From NCBI RefSeq assembly GCF_000299335.2, contig NZ_CP004387.1:2542001-2606000 (forward strand): a DNA stretch of 64,000 bases. Direction: 5' to 3'. Source of the DNA: Isoalcanivorax pacificus W11-5 (GTDB lineage Bacteria > Pseudomonadota > Gammaproteobacteria > Pseudomonadales > Alcanivoracaceae). Below the pieces are notes generated by a model. It ran no database searches. It saw nothing but the letters and a program-made list of their open reading frames with translations, and was not told the DNA's origin. Shown in pieces: positions 17,910-26,924 of this stretch. Made by a program: the position numbers and the translations under genes. How positions within the stretch are numbered: the first letter of the stretch is position 1; every line of letters starts with the position of its first letter.

Positions 17910-19310
17910 ATGAAGGATTCACGTCTTAACAACAAGAGTACGAATAGAAGCGGAATGAAGCTTCTGGCGGCCCCCGTCACTTCTTGGGTTATGGCCCTGA
18001 TGGCAGCCATGTGCAGCTCGCCAGTGATGGCGGGCGCCGGAGACACCGCAAACACTTATGGTCTTGGTCCGTTGAATGTCGGAACAGCCATGGCATTCAG
18101 CCCGTTCGGCTCAGGTGCCTTCGCGGTTTACTACAATCCTGCCGCCATGGCGCGCTCCGCGGAGGGTGAAATCATTGCAGTGCTTCAGCATGGCGATCAG
18201 GAGTTGCGCGCCAAATCCCTTGGCGGCGATGCACCGCTCGTACGTGATAATAACGTGCTGAACGATCAGAGTTCGGAGCTGCTGCTTTTCGGCTTGAAAA
18301 CGCGGCTCGCGGGCGCTTCGGATTCTATCGGGCCGGTCTATTTTGGCCTGAACGTCGGCGTCGACGAATATTCCGGCAATATTCTGCCCTTTCAGGCCGA
18401 TACGTCGGAGCAAGGGCAGTTTCTGCGTTATCAGTCCCAGCCGCTTTATCTGGCGTTCGGCGGCGCTGTCGGCAACCTCCTGCGCGGTGTCGATGTAGGG
18501 CTATCCTTCCGGTTGACACTTGGCGCCAACGCCCGGCTTGAAGCCGTCAGCGATCTCGCCGGCAATACTGATACCGAAAAGCTGTCTCTGGAGGCCTCCC
18601 CTTCCTTGTCCCCGACCGTCGGCGTAACGCTCCGGCCAGGGGAGATGCTGTGTGGGTCCAGCGACTGCCTGCCATTTGGCCTCGATGCGCTTGAAACAGC
18701 CCTGTTCTGGCGTGACGAAAGTGATTTTGGCGTGTCTGTGGACGCCAACGTGGTCATTCCAGGGGTGATTCCCGAGCCTGGCTTGGATCTCGTCCTCGAC
18801 ACCATCGATTCTTATCAACCCGAGGTTCTCGGGTTCGGCTTGCTGTACCCCGTTAACCAACTGGAATTTGCGGCATCTGTTGAGTTGCATCGCTGGTCGC
18901 AGCTGGAGAAGAGATTCGCCGGTGACACCGTTCGCGATCAGGCCAATACCCGCTTTGATGACATCACCATCGTGCGCCTCGGTGCCAGCTATCAGTGGTC
19001 CGACGCATTGAAATTCCATACTGGTATTTCCGTGGAGGACTCACCGCTTAAATCCACGCAATCACAGGATGTGAATTTCCTTGATTCCGACAGAAAGATT
19101 TTCGCCGTCGGCGCCAGTTATCGCTTCAATGACTTTCCCGTCGTCAAGCAGCCCCTAGAGTTTGGCGTTGCCTATCAGTATCAGCAGCTCGACAAGGCCG
19201 AATTCGATCTGCTTTCGATCAATTCACCCACAGATCCGCAGCCTTATGAACGGGTTCAGGCCGACGGCGACATTCATGTATTTTCCGCATCAGCTTCGCT
19301 GAAGTTCTGA
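17910..19310 (+). CDS. FadL/OmpP1-family outer-membrane hydrocarbon transport protein
   Basis: The product is 466 residues. A signal peptide (residues about 16-42, ending SSPVMAGAG) is followed by FadL-like sequence: GAFAVYYNPAAMAR is the N-terminal plug signature. Long amphipathic beta strands continue to an aromatic C-terminus (ASASLKF) typical of outer-membrane barrels. FadL proteins let long-chain fatty acids and alkanes diffuse laterally across the outer membrane. ATG 17910 has GAGGT upstream. The operator at 17866 ties it to the surrounding oxidation operons. It is followed after 36 bases by a large lipoprotein that may work with it. Confidence 0.85.
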   Translation: MKDSRLNNKSTNRSGMKLLAAPVTSWVMALMAAMCSSPVMAGAGDTANTYGLGPLNVGTAMAFSPFGSGAFAVYYNPAAMARSAEGEIIAVLQHGDQELRAKSLGGDAPLVRDNNVLNDQSSELLLFGLKTRLAGASDSIGPVYFGLNVGVDEYSGNILPFQADTSEQGQFLRYQSQPLYLAFGGAVGNLLRGVDVGLSFRLTLGANARLEAVSDLAGNTDTEKLSLEASPSLSPTVGVTLRPGEMLCGSSDCLPFGLDALETALFWRDESDFGVSVDANVVIPGVIPEPGLDLVLDTIDSYQPEVLGFGLLYPVNQLEFAASVELHRWSQLEKRFAGDTVRDQANTRFDDITIVRLGASYQWSDALKFHTGISVEDSPLKSTQSQDVNFLDSDRKIFAVGASYRFNDFPVVKQPLEFGVAYQYQQLDKAEFDLLSINSPTDPQPYERVQADGDIHVFSASASLKF

Positions 19311-19346
19311 TGCCTGATCCAGGGTGCGAAGTAGAGGAGAATAACA

Positions 19347-22300
19347 ATGAGCAGAATGCCCGTTCCCGTTCACCACCTTATGACCACGTTAATACTTGCC
19401 TCGCTTATCGTCGGCTGTGGTGACGATGCCGGCCAGATCACCAACCCATGGCAGCCTCCGGACAGCCTGATTTTTGCGTTTCCTTTTCCGGACCAGGACG
19501 AGGTGCCCGTCAGCACTCCCGTTGTGCTTAGATTTTCAAAAGCCCTCGACGACGACGTTGCTGCGGATATCGAGAACAGAGTGCAGCTTCGTCACCTTCC
19601 GGACGACAGCGTTGTCACGGTAGATTACAAAATTGTCAGCGAAGGCCGCGGGCTGGTTTTGCGCCCTGCCGCTGCCCCCCTGGTCGCCAACAGCAGCTAC
19701 CAATTGGTGCTCACCGGAGACGGTCTTGGGTCGATCAATCCGGCACCGTTTGATGACTTCCGGTTCCACACTGCCGGGCTTCAGTCCGGCTCCCGGGACC
19801 TGGTTGGCTCGGGTCCGTTTGCCATGCTATCGGTGGCCCCACTGGATCAGGCCTCGTTACTGGTTGACAACCCGGATGCGGCGCATCCCGGTGACATGGA
19901 TACCTTGCGCCTGGTGTTCAACCGAACGCTTGACCCTGCCAGCGTAACTTATGGTGAAACCGTCAGCTTGCTTGACAACAACGACATGCTTGTCGAGGCC
20001 TCCCTGTACTTGCAGGGGCGGTATCTCGCGCTTGACCCCAAGAACGATCTTGGTAGCGTCGAGCACCGGCTTGTGATTGATGGTGTTCGCAGTCGAGAAA
20101 ATGAAACGTTTCCCTCGTTAGAGCGCCGGTTCACGCCGATGCAGACAATGCCGAGGGAAACGGCCATTCTCAGAGTCGGCACACTCGGTGAGGAGCAGCC
20201 TGATATGCTGTCACGCCTTACCGGGGAACCGTTGAATTCCGTCCCGGTAAGGTCATTCATTATTGGCAATGACAGCAGCACGGATCTGGTCGGCGATCTT
20301 GCTGCGGATCTCGCCTTTGTCCCTGACTTCCCGGACGCCGTGCCGCTACGCGTGCCCGCTGGGTCAGTGCTGCGCGGCTCGCCGGTGGATATCAACATTA
20401 TTGGCGAAGTTGACTCCGGCCTCGAATCCGGCGGTGTGTTGGTCACGCTGCTCACCGATGCCAACGGTTATCTGATCCCCAACCCGCTCAGCAGTGCTGA
20501 CGATGCACCACGTTATGCGCTATTGAATATGGATGTGGCAATGACGGCCGAGGGAACTGAAACCAACGCCGCACTCAGCCAGAACCTGCTCCATATACAG
20601 ATTGCTGGTCTGGCCATCGTGGAGGATGGTGTACTGGTACTGGATGCCGTTGGTGTGGCGGAACCGGAAGTGCTCGGTCTCGAACGAGCTTCCGGGCTGT
20701 TGTCTTTCCGCATGGAGGCCTATGCCGATCAGCGCAATGCCCCGGTACCGGTCGAGGATACCCGCCCGTTGCAGCTGCAGTCCTGGGTACCGGGTGATGA
20801 TTTTCAACCCAACGCCCGGCCGGGGGACCCGATTATTCTGAACTTCAACAAACCGCTAGACCCGGCTTCCGTGTTGCTTGATGGCGCCATTCAGGTGAGC
20901 ATTGACGGCGCACCGGTTGCCCCCGATCTTGCCCCCATGCGGCATGACGGCGCGACCGTTATTATCGATGGCAGCCAGATTGTTCATAACATCGACATCG
21001 AGATAACCCTGACGTCGTTACTGCGAGATCTTCAGGGCAATCCACTCAATCAGGATCAGACCCTTTATCTGCGCCTGGCTGATTTTGTTCTTCCCGGCGG
21101 GAGTCCGGCCAACCTTCGATCCCCCCTGATTGCCAGTGTCTACCCAGGCTATCCCTGTGCCCTGGTTGACGCAGTGCTCACGGGTCCGCAGGAGGACTGG
21201 CGCAATGGCCGGTGTGACGGCGGCCAAAGCGATGACCCGCGTTATCCGATCCCGGAGCTCTTCGTGGAGCAGAGTCTGCGGGTAATTTTTAACCGCAGCA
21301 TTGATCCCGGAAGCGTTAACGAAAGCACTTTCTTTGTTGAGCGCCGCATCGAAGATGGCACTTGGCAAGCCATTCCCGGTCACCTCACCATCCTGCCCCA
21401 AAGGATCGAGTTTCACCCCGATCGACCCTGGCAGGTGGGTAGCCTGTATCGCTATACCCTGCGTTCAACCAACAATACCGTGAACTGCGGTGTTAATGCG
21501 ATTTGCGCACTCGATGGCGCCCCCATCCAGACCCGCCAGATATCACAAAGTAGCAGCACTGCCCCCGGCCCCCGCCAAGGCGGGCCGAACCTTGTCAACC
21601 ATTTCCTCGTCAGTGGCGAAGATCGTCGCTTCACCGTGGTTTCGTTGCGATCACTGCCGGCGGCAGATGTAAATGCCAATCTTGTGCTGGATGGTGCGGA
21701 ACAAGGTGTGCAGGACGTCGGCGGTACTCTTGTCATACCGCCCAATGTTCTTGGAATGAGACTTGTCAGTACCTCAGGGGTGGTGACGAGTGCCAATCTG
21801 GGCTGCTCTATTGGCGAGGATTGTCCAGAGAAACGATTCGTCTACGTCGCCAGCGGCGCCCTGCAGGCCGGAGTCCGGCGTTATGATGCAGAGGCGGAGG
21901 TCAACCGACGCCTACTCGACGGCAACCCCGACACGGACGACTGGACTACAGGCGCCATCATGGCCGACGTGTTCCCCAACACCCTGACTACAACCGGCGT
22001 TTTTCTTGAGGCACGCGCCTTAAGCCTGATCACCATCCCGCTGAATACGGGGCCTCTCGTACTGCGGCTAGACTATAAGGATAACCAGCCAATCCAGGGC
22101 TTTATCACCGATACAGCGGACGGACCCTGGTTCAGCACGACCTTTGACCTGTTGATCGACGCGCCGGAGCTGGAACCCCGACTTCTGATCGAGCTTGGTC
22201 ATGATATCCGCAGCAAGCGCGTCGAAAATGTTACGCTCGAGGGCCCGTTGCGCTTCGTTGACGATGGCCGACTGGTTCTCAAGGTAAGAAATCCTGACCC

Positions 22301-22418
22301 ATTGGTCATACCCGCAAATATAGACTTGCTGGGCATTGGTCTTGCCGGTGTAGTACTGGAAGTACCGCCCCTTGCCGTGGACCTGACCTTCACCTTCCTG
22401 CCGGTGAAAGATTTCTAG
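19347..22418 (+). CDS. Large lipoprotein with repeated bacterial Ig-like (SbsA/Big_5-type) domains
   Basis: The product is 1023 residues. It has a lipoprotein signal ending LIVGC. At least four Big_5-type units can be picked out by the VxFNRxxDPxSV-like strand: VVLRFSKALD (near residue 65), LRLVFNRTLDPASV (near 195), IILNFNKPLDPASV (near 505) and LRVIFNRSIDPGSV (near 645). Such modules are structural and surface-exposed. The direct neighbour is a FadL-type porin under the TTTGG-N8-CCAAA operator, so a role in substrate capture, cell-oil adhesion or delivery to the porin is likely but inferred. A strong terminator follows at 22464. ATG 19347 has AGAGGAGA upstream. Confidence 0.82.
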   Translation: MSRMPVPVHHLMTTLILASLIVGCGDDAGQITNPWQPPDSLIFAFPFPDQDEVPVSTPVVLRFSKALDDDVAADIENRVQLRHLPDDSVVTVDYKIVSEGRGLVLRPAAAPLVANSSYQLVLTGDGLGSINPAPFDDFRFHTAGLQSGSRDLVGSGPFAMLSVAPLDQASLLVDNPDAAHPGDMDTLRLVFNRTLDPASVTYGETVSLLDNNDMLVEASLYLQGRYLALDPKNDLGSVEHRLVIDGVRSRENETFPSLERRFTPMQTMPRETAILRVGTLGEEQPDMLSRLTGEPLNSVPVRSFIIGNDSSTDLVGDLAADLAFVPDFPDAVPLRVPAGSVLRGSPVDINIIGEVDSGLESGGVLVTLLTDANGYLIPNPLSSADDAPRYALLNMDVAMTAEGTETNAALSQNLLHIQIAGLAIVEDGVLVLDAVGVAEPEVLGLERASGLLSFRMEAYADQRNAPVPVEDTRPLQLQSWVPGDDFQPNARPGDPIILNFNKPLDPASVLLDGAIQVSIDGAPVAPDLAPMRHDGATVIIDGSQIVHNIDIEITLTSLLRDLQGNPLNQDQTLYLRLADFVLPGGSPANLRSPLIASVYPGYPCALVDAVLTGPQEDWRNGRCDGGQSDDPRYPIPELFVEQSLRVIFNRSIDPGSVNESTFFVERRIEDGTWQAIPGHLTILPQRIEFHPDRPWQVGSLYRYTLRSTNNTVNCGVNAICALDGAPIQTRQISQSSSTAPGPRQGGPNLVNHFLVSGEDRRFTVVSLRSLPAADVNANLVLDGAEQGVQDVGGTLVIPPNVLGMRLVSTSGVVTSANLGCSIGEDCPEKRFVYVASGALQAGVRRYDAEAEVNRRLLDGNPDTDDWTTGAIMADVFPNTLTTTGVFLEARALSLITIPLNTGPLVLRLDYKDNQPIQGFITDTADGPWFSTTFDLLIDAPELEPRLLIELGHDIRSKRVENVTLEGPLRFVDDGRLVLKVRNPDPLVIPANIDLLGIGLAGVVLEVPPLAVDLTFTFLPVKDF

Positions 22419-22463
22419 TATGCACCGGCTCATCCCGGCCCGTTTTCCTAACCAGCCCGTTCA

Positions 22464-22487
22464 AGCCCCCTCCGGGGGGCTCTTTTT
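22464..22487 (+). terminator. Rho-independent terminator after the FadL/lipoprotein pair
   Basis: The stem AGCCCCC / GGGGGCT with a four-base loop is followed by CTTTTTG. It lies 45 bases after the lipoprotein stop. Confidence 0.88.
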
Positions 22488-22586
22488 GCTCACTGCAACC
22501 CGGCTACGCCATCCTGTCCCATGCCATACGCTATTGAGCAGCAAGAAACAGGCGGATTGAATAAACGACCGTGGAAAGGAACCCTG

Positions 22587-23789
22587 ATGCCAATGCCAGA
22601 CCACAAAAACAGGCCCATGTACCAGAGGAATTTCCAGGACGAGTTCAGCTGGTTCAGCAATCCGCTCGACTGGAGGCCGATAGAACGGCTGATCCTACTG
22701 GCCGCTCTGGTCATGCTGGCACCGATACTATTCGGCGGCGCCCTCGCCTTCGCGCTTGCCTTCGCCCCGGAATATATCAACCGGGGAGTCGGCTATGGCC
22801 TACTCACGCTTTATGCAACCCAGTTTGTGGTACTCAGCGTTTATCTGCTGCAGGCCCGTTACCGGCGCGCCTTTCACTCCGATTATCCGGCACTCGAAAA
22901 CGCATTGATTATCCTGTTTATGGCAAGCGTTATGACGACCGGCTTCCTGACCGGCACCCATCTAAGCAACGGTTTGCTGACGCTGTTTCTGGGGATCAAT
23001 ATCGCCTCCGCACTGGCCGACGTTGGCAAGGTGCGGCTTGCCTATATCGCAGGCTTCACCCTGACTGTCGTTTTCACCGTCGCCGGCGATATTTACCACC
23101 TCTGGCCCCATGCCCCGCTGTTCCAGCGATCACCGATGCTGATCGACGGCCAACCGGTGTCCGGCTGGCTGGCCATACAGATCATTACCGGCTCGGTACT
23201 GCTCATGCTGCTCGGGGTCTGCGTCGCTGCGGTGCGCCGCTGGGTGGAGCGCGAAAGCCTCTATCGGGAAATGTCTATCATCGACGGGCTCACCCGGCTG
23301 ACCAACCGTCGCGCCCTTCTGGAGCGCGGCGAGAAGGAGCTCGCAAGAGCCCAGCGCATGCCGACCGGGGCGACATCAGGCTTCGGTTGCATCATGCTCG
23401 ACCTCGATCATTTCAAGGAGATCAATGACACCTGGGGGCATCATGCCGGGGACGAGGTACTGGTGACGGTGGGCGATATCCTGATGAATTGCGCGCGCCG
23501 CTATGACGAGGTAGGCCGCTTTGGCGGCGAAGAATTCGTTATCCTTCTGCCGGGGGTCACGCTGGACACGGCGCTGGCCATCGCCGAGCGTATTCGCGGG
23601 AAAATTGCCCTCACCGATATCCGGGCAAACGATTACCCGATCCCCGTCACGGCAAGTCTCGGCGTCGCCGTCTACCCGGCATCCGGGATCAACAACCTCA
23701 ACGATCTGCTCAAGGCCGCTGACAAAGCCCTTTACAGGGCGAAGCAAGCCGGTCGTAACCGGGTAGAGGCCATGACTGACGCTGCGTGA
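22587..23789 (+). CDS. Membrane diguanylate cyclase (GGDEF protein)
   Basis: The product is 400 residues. The first half has about five to six membrane helices (for example LILLAALVMLAPILFGGALA). The second half is a GGDEF domain with an intact active-site motif GGEEF (residues 313-317) preceded by DLDHFKEINDTWGHHAGDEVL. The sequence predicts synthesis of cyclic di-GMP; I see no clear RxxD inhibitory site at the usual place. I chose ATG 22587 with AAAGGA upstream over the 22-residue longer frame. Cyclic di-GMP commonly drives biofilm or attachment, which would fit growth on oil droplets; that link is inference. Confidence 0.88.
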   Translation: MPMPDHKNRPMYQRNFQDEFSWFSNPLDWRPIERLILLAALVMLAPILFGGALAFALAFAPEYINRGVGYGLLTLYATQFVVLSVYLLQARYRRAFHSDYPALENALIILFMASVMTTGFLTGTHLSNGLLTLFLGINIASALADVGKVRLAYIAGFTLTVVFTVAGDIYHLWPHAPLFQRSPMLIDGQPVSGWLAIQIITGSVLLMLLGVCVAAVRRWVERESLYREMSIIDGLTRLTNRRALLERGEKELARAQRMPTGATSGFGCIMLDLDHFKEINDTWGHHAGDEVLVTVGDILMNCARRYDEVGRFGGEEFVILLPGVTLDTALAIAERIRGKIALTDIRANDYPIPVTASLGVAVYPASGINNLNDLLKAADKALYRAKQAGRNRVEAMTDAA

Positions 23790-23918
23790 TATTTGCAGAA
23801 TACCTGCGAGCTTACGTTGGTCGTCGAATACTGCTTCGATCGGGCTGACGCTCATTCGCATACCAGACAAAATCCGCACGGAAATCACCGCGCAGACAAA
23901 TATTTCGGCACTGTTTCA

Positions 23919-24962
23919 TCAACTCCCCGGATTCCCGCCAGCCGCCCCAGGAGCCTGCTTCCGCCAGGCCGCTGGCGAAACCCCATACCAGCGCCGGAAA
24001 GCCCGGCCGAAATTGGCCGGCTCGGTGTAGCCCAGACGCAGAGACACATCCGCCACAGTCAACCTTGCATCAGTGAGCAGCCGCCGGGCGTATTCTTGAC
24101 GCAACGACTCGACGATACCTTGGTAGCTTGCTCCCTCTGCCCTCAGACGACGGATAAGAGTGCGGGAAGTGACATTCATCCGCCCTGCCACTGCCTCAAG
24201 TGTTGGCGGCACGCCCGCCTTCACAGTTTCGGCAGAACCGCTTTCCAGGGCATTACGCACAAGAAACTCCACCATCCCGGATGTGGTGGAGAAGCCACCG
24301 CGCTGACCGATGATCCGGCGGCTTTCGAGGATGTTTTCCCGGTGTGCGGTCGGCTCACTCAGGGGCGAGGGCAGGTGGCGCCAGGCAACGGGAAGGGCAA
24401 CAGCAAAGCGGCTGCCAGGTTGCGTATCCGCCCGGTAAAGCCGGGCAACAGAACCGACATCCGCCACCCAATTCGGCAGGGTCAGCTGCACGGCCCTGGC
24501 GGGAAGCTGGCCGAGCAGCGCCTCGAGCAGCGCTTCAACCACTTTCATGATGATCAGCGCCACCCGACAGAAAAACACCCTGTCGCCAGTCAGGTCTTTC
24601 AGGGACAGGACATACTTGCCCTGCTCCTCATGCAGCAGCAGCTCGACGGCGGTAATACGCGCACGATAACAGCTTACCAGCGTTTCCAGTGCCTCACCGA
24701 CCGTGGCGGCGGTCAGGGCGGCAAAGCCCACCGCACCATGACTAGTAATGTTGAGACGCTCACCCAGCCGAATCGGCCATTCGGGCTCGCGCTCGCCCTG
24801 ATGCTGATCCAGCCGTTCAAATACCCGGGCAAGCGTTTGCCAAGGGACAAACTCCACATCTCGAAGGGTAGCTGCCGTTAGGCCCGTGCCGGCCAGCAGG
24901 CGGTCCGCCGAAATCTCTCCCTGAAGAATGAGACGGACATAGGCAGCCGAAACACCAGCCAT
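23919..24962 (-). CDS. AraC-family regulator, divergent from alkB
   Basis: The product is about 347 residues. The N-terminal 200 residues resemble the arabinose-binding-like (PF12625) domain of OruR/ArgR-type regulators. The C-terminus is a double helix-turn-helix: VAGRMNVTSRTLIRRLRAEG and VADVSLRLGYTEPANFGRAFRRWYG. It starts at ATG 24962 with AAAGGAG upstream; an in-frame ATG at 24989 is less likely. It is divergent from alkB with a direct repeat of TGTCATTAARTGA between them (24999-25033). It probably activates alkB and rubredoxin in response to an alkane-derived effector; the effector is unknown. Confidence 0.88.
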   Translation of the reverse strand: MAGVSAAYVRLILQGEISADRLLAGTGLTAATLRDVEFVPWQTLARVFERLDQHQGEREPEWPIRLGERLNITSHGAVGFAALTAATVGEALETLVSCYRARITAVELLLHEEQGKYVLSLKDLTGDRVFFCRVALIIMKVVEALLEALLGQLPARAVQLTLPNWVADVGSVARLYRADTQPGSRFAVALPVAWRHLPSPLSEPTAHRENILESRRIIGQRGGFSTTSGMVEFLVRNALESGSAETVKAGVPPTLEAVAGRMNVTSRTLIRRLRAEGASYQGIVESLRQEYARRLLTDARLTVADVSLRLGYTEPANFGRAFRRWYGVSPAAWRKQAPGAAGGNPGS

Positions 24963-24998
24963 CGTTTCACTCCTTTCTGATCGGGCCATAACGCCTCA

Positions 24999-25033
24999 TG
25001 TCATTAAATGACTATAAAGATGTCATTAAGTGA
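24999..25033. promoter_or_regulatory. Direct repeat, likely AraC-regulator site between araC-type gene and alkB
   Basis: TGTCATTAAATGA (24999-25011) and TGTCATTAAGTGA (25021-25033) are the same 13-mer with one change, spaced 22 bases start to start, about two helical turns. Tandem sites of this spacing are usual for AraC-type activators. They lie 107 bases before the alkB start. Confidence 0.8.
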
Positions 25034-25139
25034 AATGTCCCCGTGCGAGCCAGCTCCGTAGAGTCAGGAAAACATGATCGTACACCACATTGCTCGGTGG
25101 CCGATCAAAAACAACAACCCGCTGAATGAGGTGCTGACA

Positions 25140-26327
25140 ATGAGCACAACCTATCAGATCAACCACCCCGAAAAGGGGCTGATCCAGTACACCGATCAAA
25201 AACGCTATCTGTGGATGGCATCCATCCTGCTGCCTCTTCTGGCGGTATCCGGTGTGGCAGGCTATTTCTGGCTGACTAGCGAGTGGGCCCTGCTTGCGCC
25301 CTTGGTCTTTTTGTACGGCGTGGTCCCTGCGCTCGACAATCTGTTCGGCTCTGACGAAAACAACCCGCCCGAAGAACTGGTGCCGCAGCTGGAAGAAGAC
25401 CGATATTACCGCATTCTCACCTGGCTGACCGTGCCGATGCATTTTATCGTGCTGTTTGCGATGGCCTGGTTTGTCGGCACCACGGAGCTGTCCCTCTGGG
25501 CTATGGTAGCCGTCGCCCTGACCGCTGGCATTTACAGCGGCCTTGGCATCAACACGGCGCATGAGCTTGGCCACAAGAAACCGCTGCTGGAGCGCCGACT
25601 GGCCCGGCTCGCGTTGGCGGTCAGCACCTACGGCCACTTCTGCGTGGAACACAATCGCGGCCACCATCGTGATGTTGCCACCGGGGAGGATCCGGCCTCT
25701 TCACGGATGGGGGAATCCATCTACAAGTTCATGCTTAGGGAAATTCCCGGCGCCTTCCGTCGCGGCTGGGAAGAAGAGCAGCAACGGCTACAGCGCAAGG
25801 GGAAATCAGTCTGGAGCCTCGAAAACGAAATCCTACAGTCCTACGCGCTCAGCGCAGTCATACAGGTAGGACTGATTGCCACCTTCGGCTGGGTCATGGT
25901 GCCGTTTCTTCTGATTCACAACTTCTGGGCCTGGTTCCAGTTGACCAGCGCCAACTACATCGAGCATTACGGGTTGTTGCGCGAGCGTAAGGAAAATGGC
26001 CGCTACGAGCACTGTCAGCCTCACCACAGCTGGAATGCCAACTACATTTTCAGCAACATCCTGCTGTTTCACCTTGAGCGTCATTCGGACCACCACGCTA
26101 ACCCAACACGCCGATATCAAAGTCTTCGCAACTTTGACAACATTCCGGAGCTACCCAACGGTTACTTCGGCATGTTCCTGGTCGCCTACATCCCGTGGCT
26201 ATGGTATCGGGTGATGGACAAGCGGTTGCTGGCACTGCCACATATTCAGGGAGACCTGAGCAAGGTCAATATCGACCCGGCCAAACGGGACGCTATCCTA
26301 GCCCACTATGGTAAGCAGGCGGTGTGA
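25140..26327 (+). CDS. alkB: Alkane 1-monooxygenase (integral-membrane di-iron hydroxylase AlkB)
   Basis: The product is 395 residues with six membrane helices. All histidine boxes are present: HELGHK (from H141), EHNRGHHR (from E170) and LERHSDHH (H315), plus the AlkB-specific NYIEHYGL. The enzyme hydroxylates the terminal carbon of n-alkanes with electrons from rubredoxin. I chose ATG 25140 (MSTTYQINHPEK) with GAGGTG upstream; the open frame begins at 25074. The rubredoxin gene follows one base after the stop. Regulation by the divergent AraC-type protein is suggested by the direct repeat upstream. Confidence 0.97.
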   Translation: MSTTYQINHPEKGLIQYTDQKRYLWMASILLPLLAVSGVAGYFWLTSEWALLAPLVFLYGVVPALDNLFGSDENNPPEELVPQLEEDRYYRILTWLTVPMHFIVLFAMAWFVGTTELSLWAMVAVALTAGIYSGLGINTAHELGHKKPLLERRLARLALAVSTYGHFCVEHNRGHHRDVATGEDPASSRMGESIYKFMLREIPGAFRRGWEEEQQRLQRKGKSVWSLENEILQSYALSAVIQVGLIATFGWVMVPFLLIHNFWAWFQLTSANYIEHYGLLRERKENGRYEHCQPHHSWNANYIFSNILLFHLERHSDHHANPTRRYQSLRNFDNIPELPNGYFGMFLVAYIPWLWYRVMDKRLLALPHIQGDLSKVNIDPAKRDAILAHYGKQAV

Positions 26328-26328
26328 C

Positions 26329-26502
26329 ATGGCGATTTACCGTTGCAGTGGCTGCGGCCATACGTTTGACGAGGCCTTGGGCGATCCGCGCGAGGGCTAC
26401 CCACCCATGGCCTTCGCCGACTTGCCGGAGGACTTCACCTGCCCCAATTGTGGTGTTCGGCACAAGGAGGACTTTGTCCGCGACGAAAATAGGGGGGAGT
26501 AA
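26329..26502 (+). CDS. Rubredoxin (AlkG-type electron carrier for AlkB)
   Basis: The product is 57 residues with two iron-binding Cys-x-x-Cys-Gly knuckles, CSGCG and CPNCG, in the rubredoxin layout. It is shorter than many rubredoxins, and the spacing DEALGDPREGYPPMAFADLPEDFTC matches AlkB-linked forms. It reduces AlkB. The gene starts at ATG 26329, one base after the alkB stop, so the two are co-transcribed. No rubredoxin reductase is adjacent; the FAD reductase at 16552 is a possible partner. Confidence 0.95.
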   Translation: MAIYRCSGCGHTFDEALGDPREGYPPMAFADLPEDFTCPNCGVRHKEDFVRDENRGE

Positions 26503-26888
26503 ACCCGTCCACAGTAAAGGCTGACGCGGCCCGGGCTTTCAGGGCCGTGCAGGAACAACCGAAAAGTCCGCCGGATCATCAGATCCGGCGGCGTACACCC
26601 CGGCCCCGCCGTTTCCGGGTCGCCGCCGGGCAGACCCACCCGTTTCTAACGCCAGTCACGCGGCGACGGCCCTGCTTTTTTTGCTGAATGCCTGACGAGA
26701 ACAAGCGGCAGCGCTTCGGGCGTACCTGTCGGCCAGGATTGGTGGCCGGCCGGCTATAGCGAACGCACCCGCCCTCCCGCACAACCAGAAACTCCCGGTC
26801 TTAGAATAGCCGAGCGCCCCTGGTGGCAGGACTCTCCTCTGCCGTTCGTGTTGTCCCGGCTTTTCATCCGGGTAGTGATCAGATACCA
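26503..26888. other. Intergenic region between rubredoxin and the second BVMO operon, with hairpins
   Basis: There is no convincing gene. A perfect 10-bp-stem hairpin CCGCCGGATC-ATCA-GATCCGGCGG lies at 26568-26591, without a U-run, and a smaller GC hairpin near 26527-26547. They probably end the alkB transcript. The stretch then leads to operator copy 4 at 26889. Confidence 0.6.
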
Positions 26889-26906
26889 TTTGGCTGCTCA
26901 ACCAAA
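26889..26906. promoter_or_regulatory. 18-bp palindromic operator, copy 4 (TTTGGCTGCTCAACCAAA)
   Basis: It is a near-perfect palindrome (TTTGG arms; inner CTG/CAA) only 19 bases before the start of the alpha/beta hydrolase. The flanking bases (ATTTGG...CAAACAAAT) also match copy 2. Confidence 0.78.
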
Positions 26907-26924
26907 CAAATAAGAGATTCATAT

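Noticed and set aside
23793-24881. Plus-strand 362-codon frame
   Set aside because: It is antisense to the AraC-type gene, with no domains and a Pro/His/Gln-rich composition.
26397-26922. Several small frames after rubredoxin
   Set aside because: They have no ribosome sites or recognisable motifs, and they lie across hairpins and the operator region.
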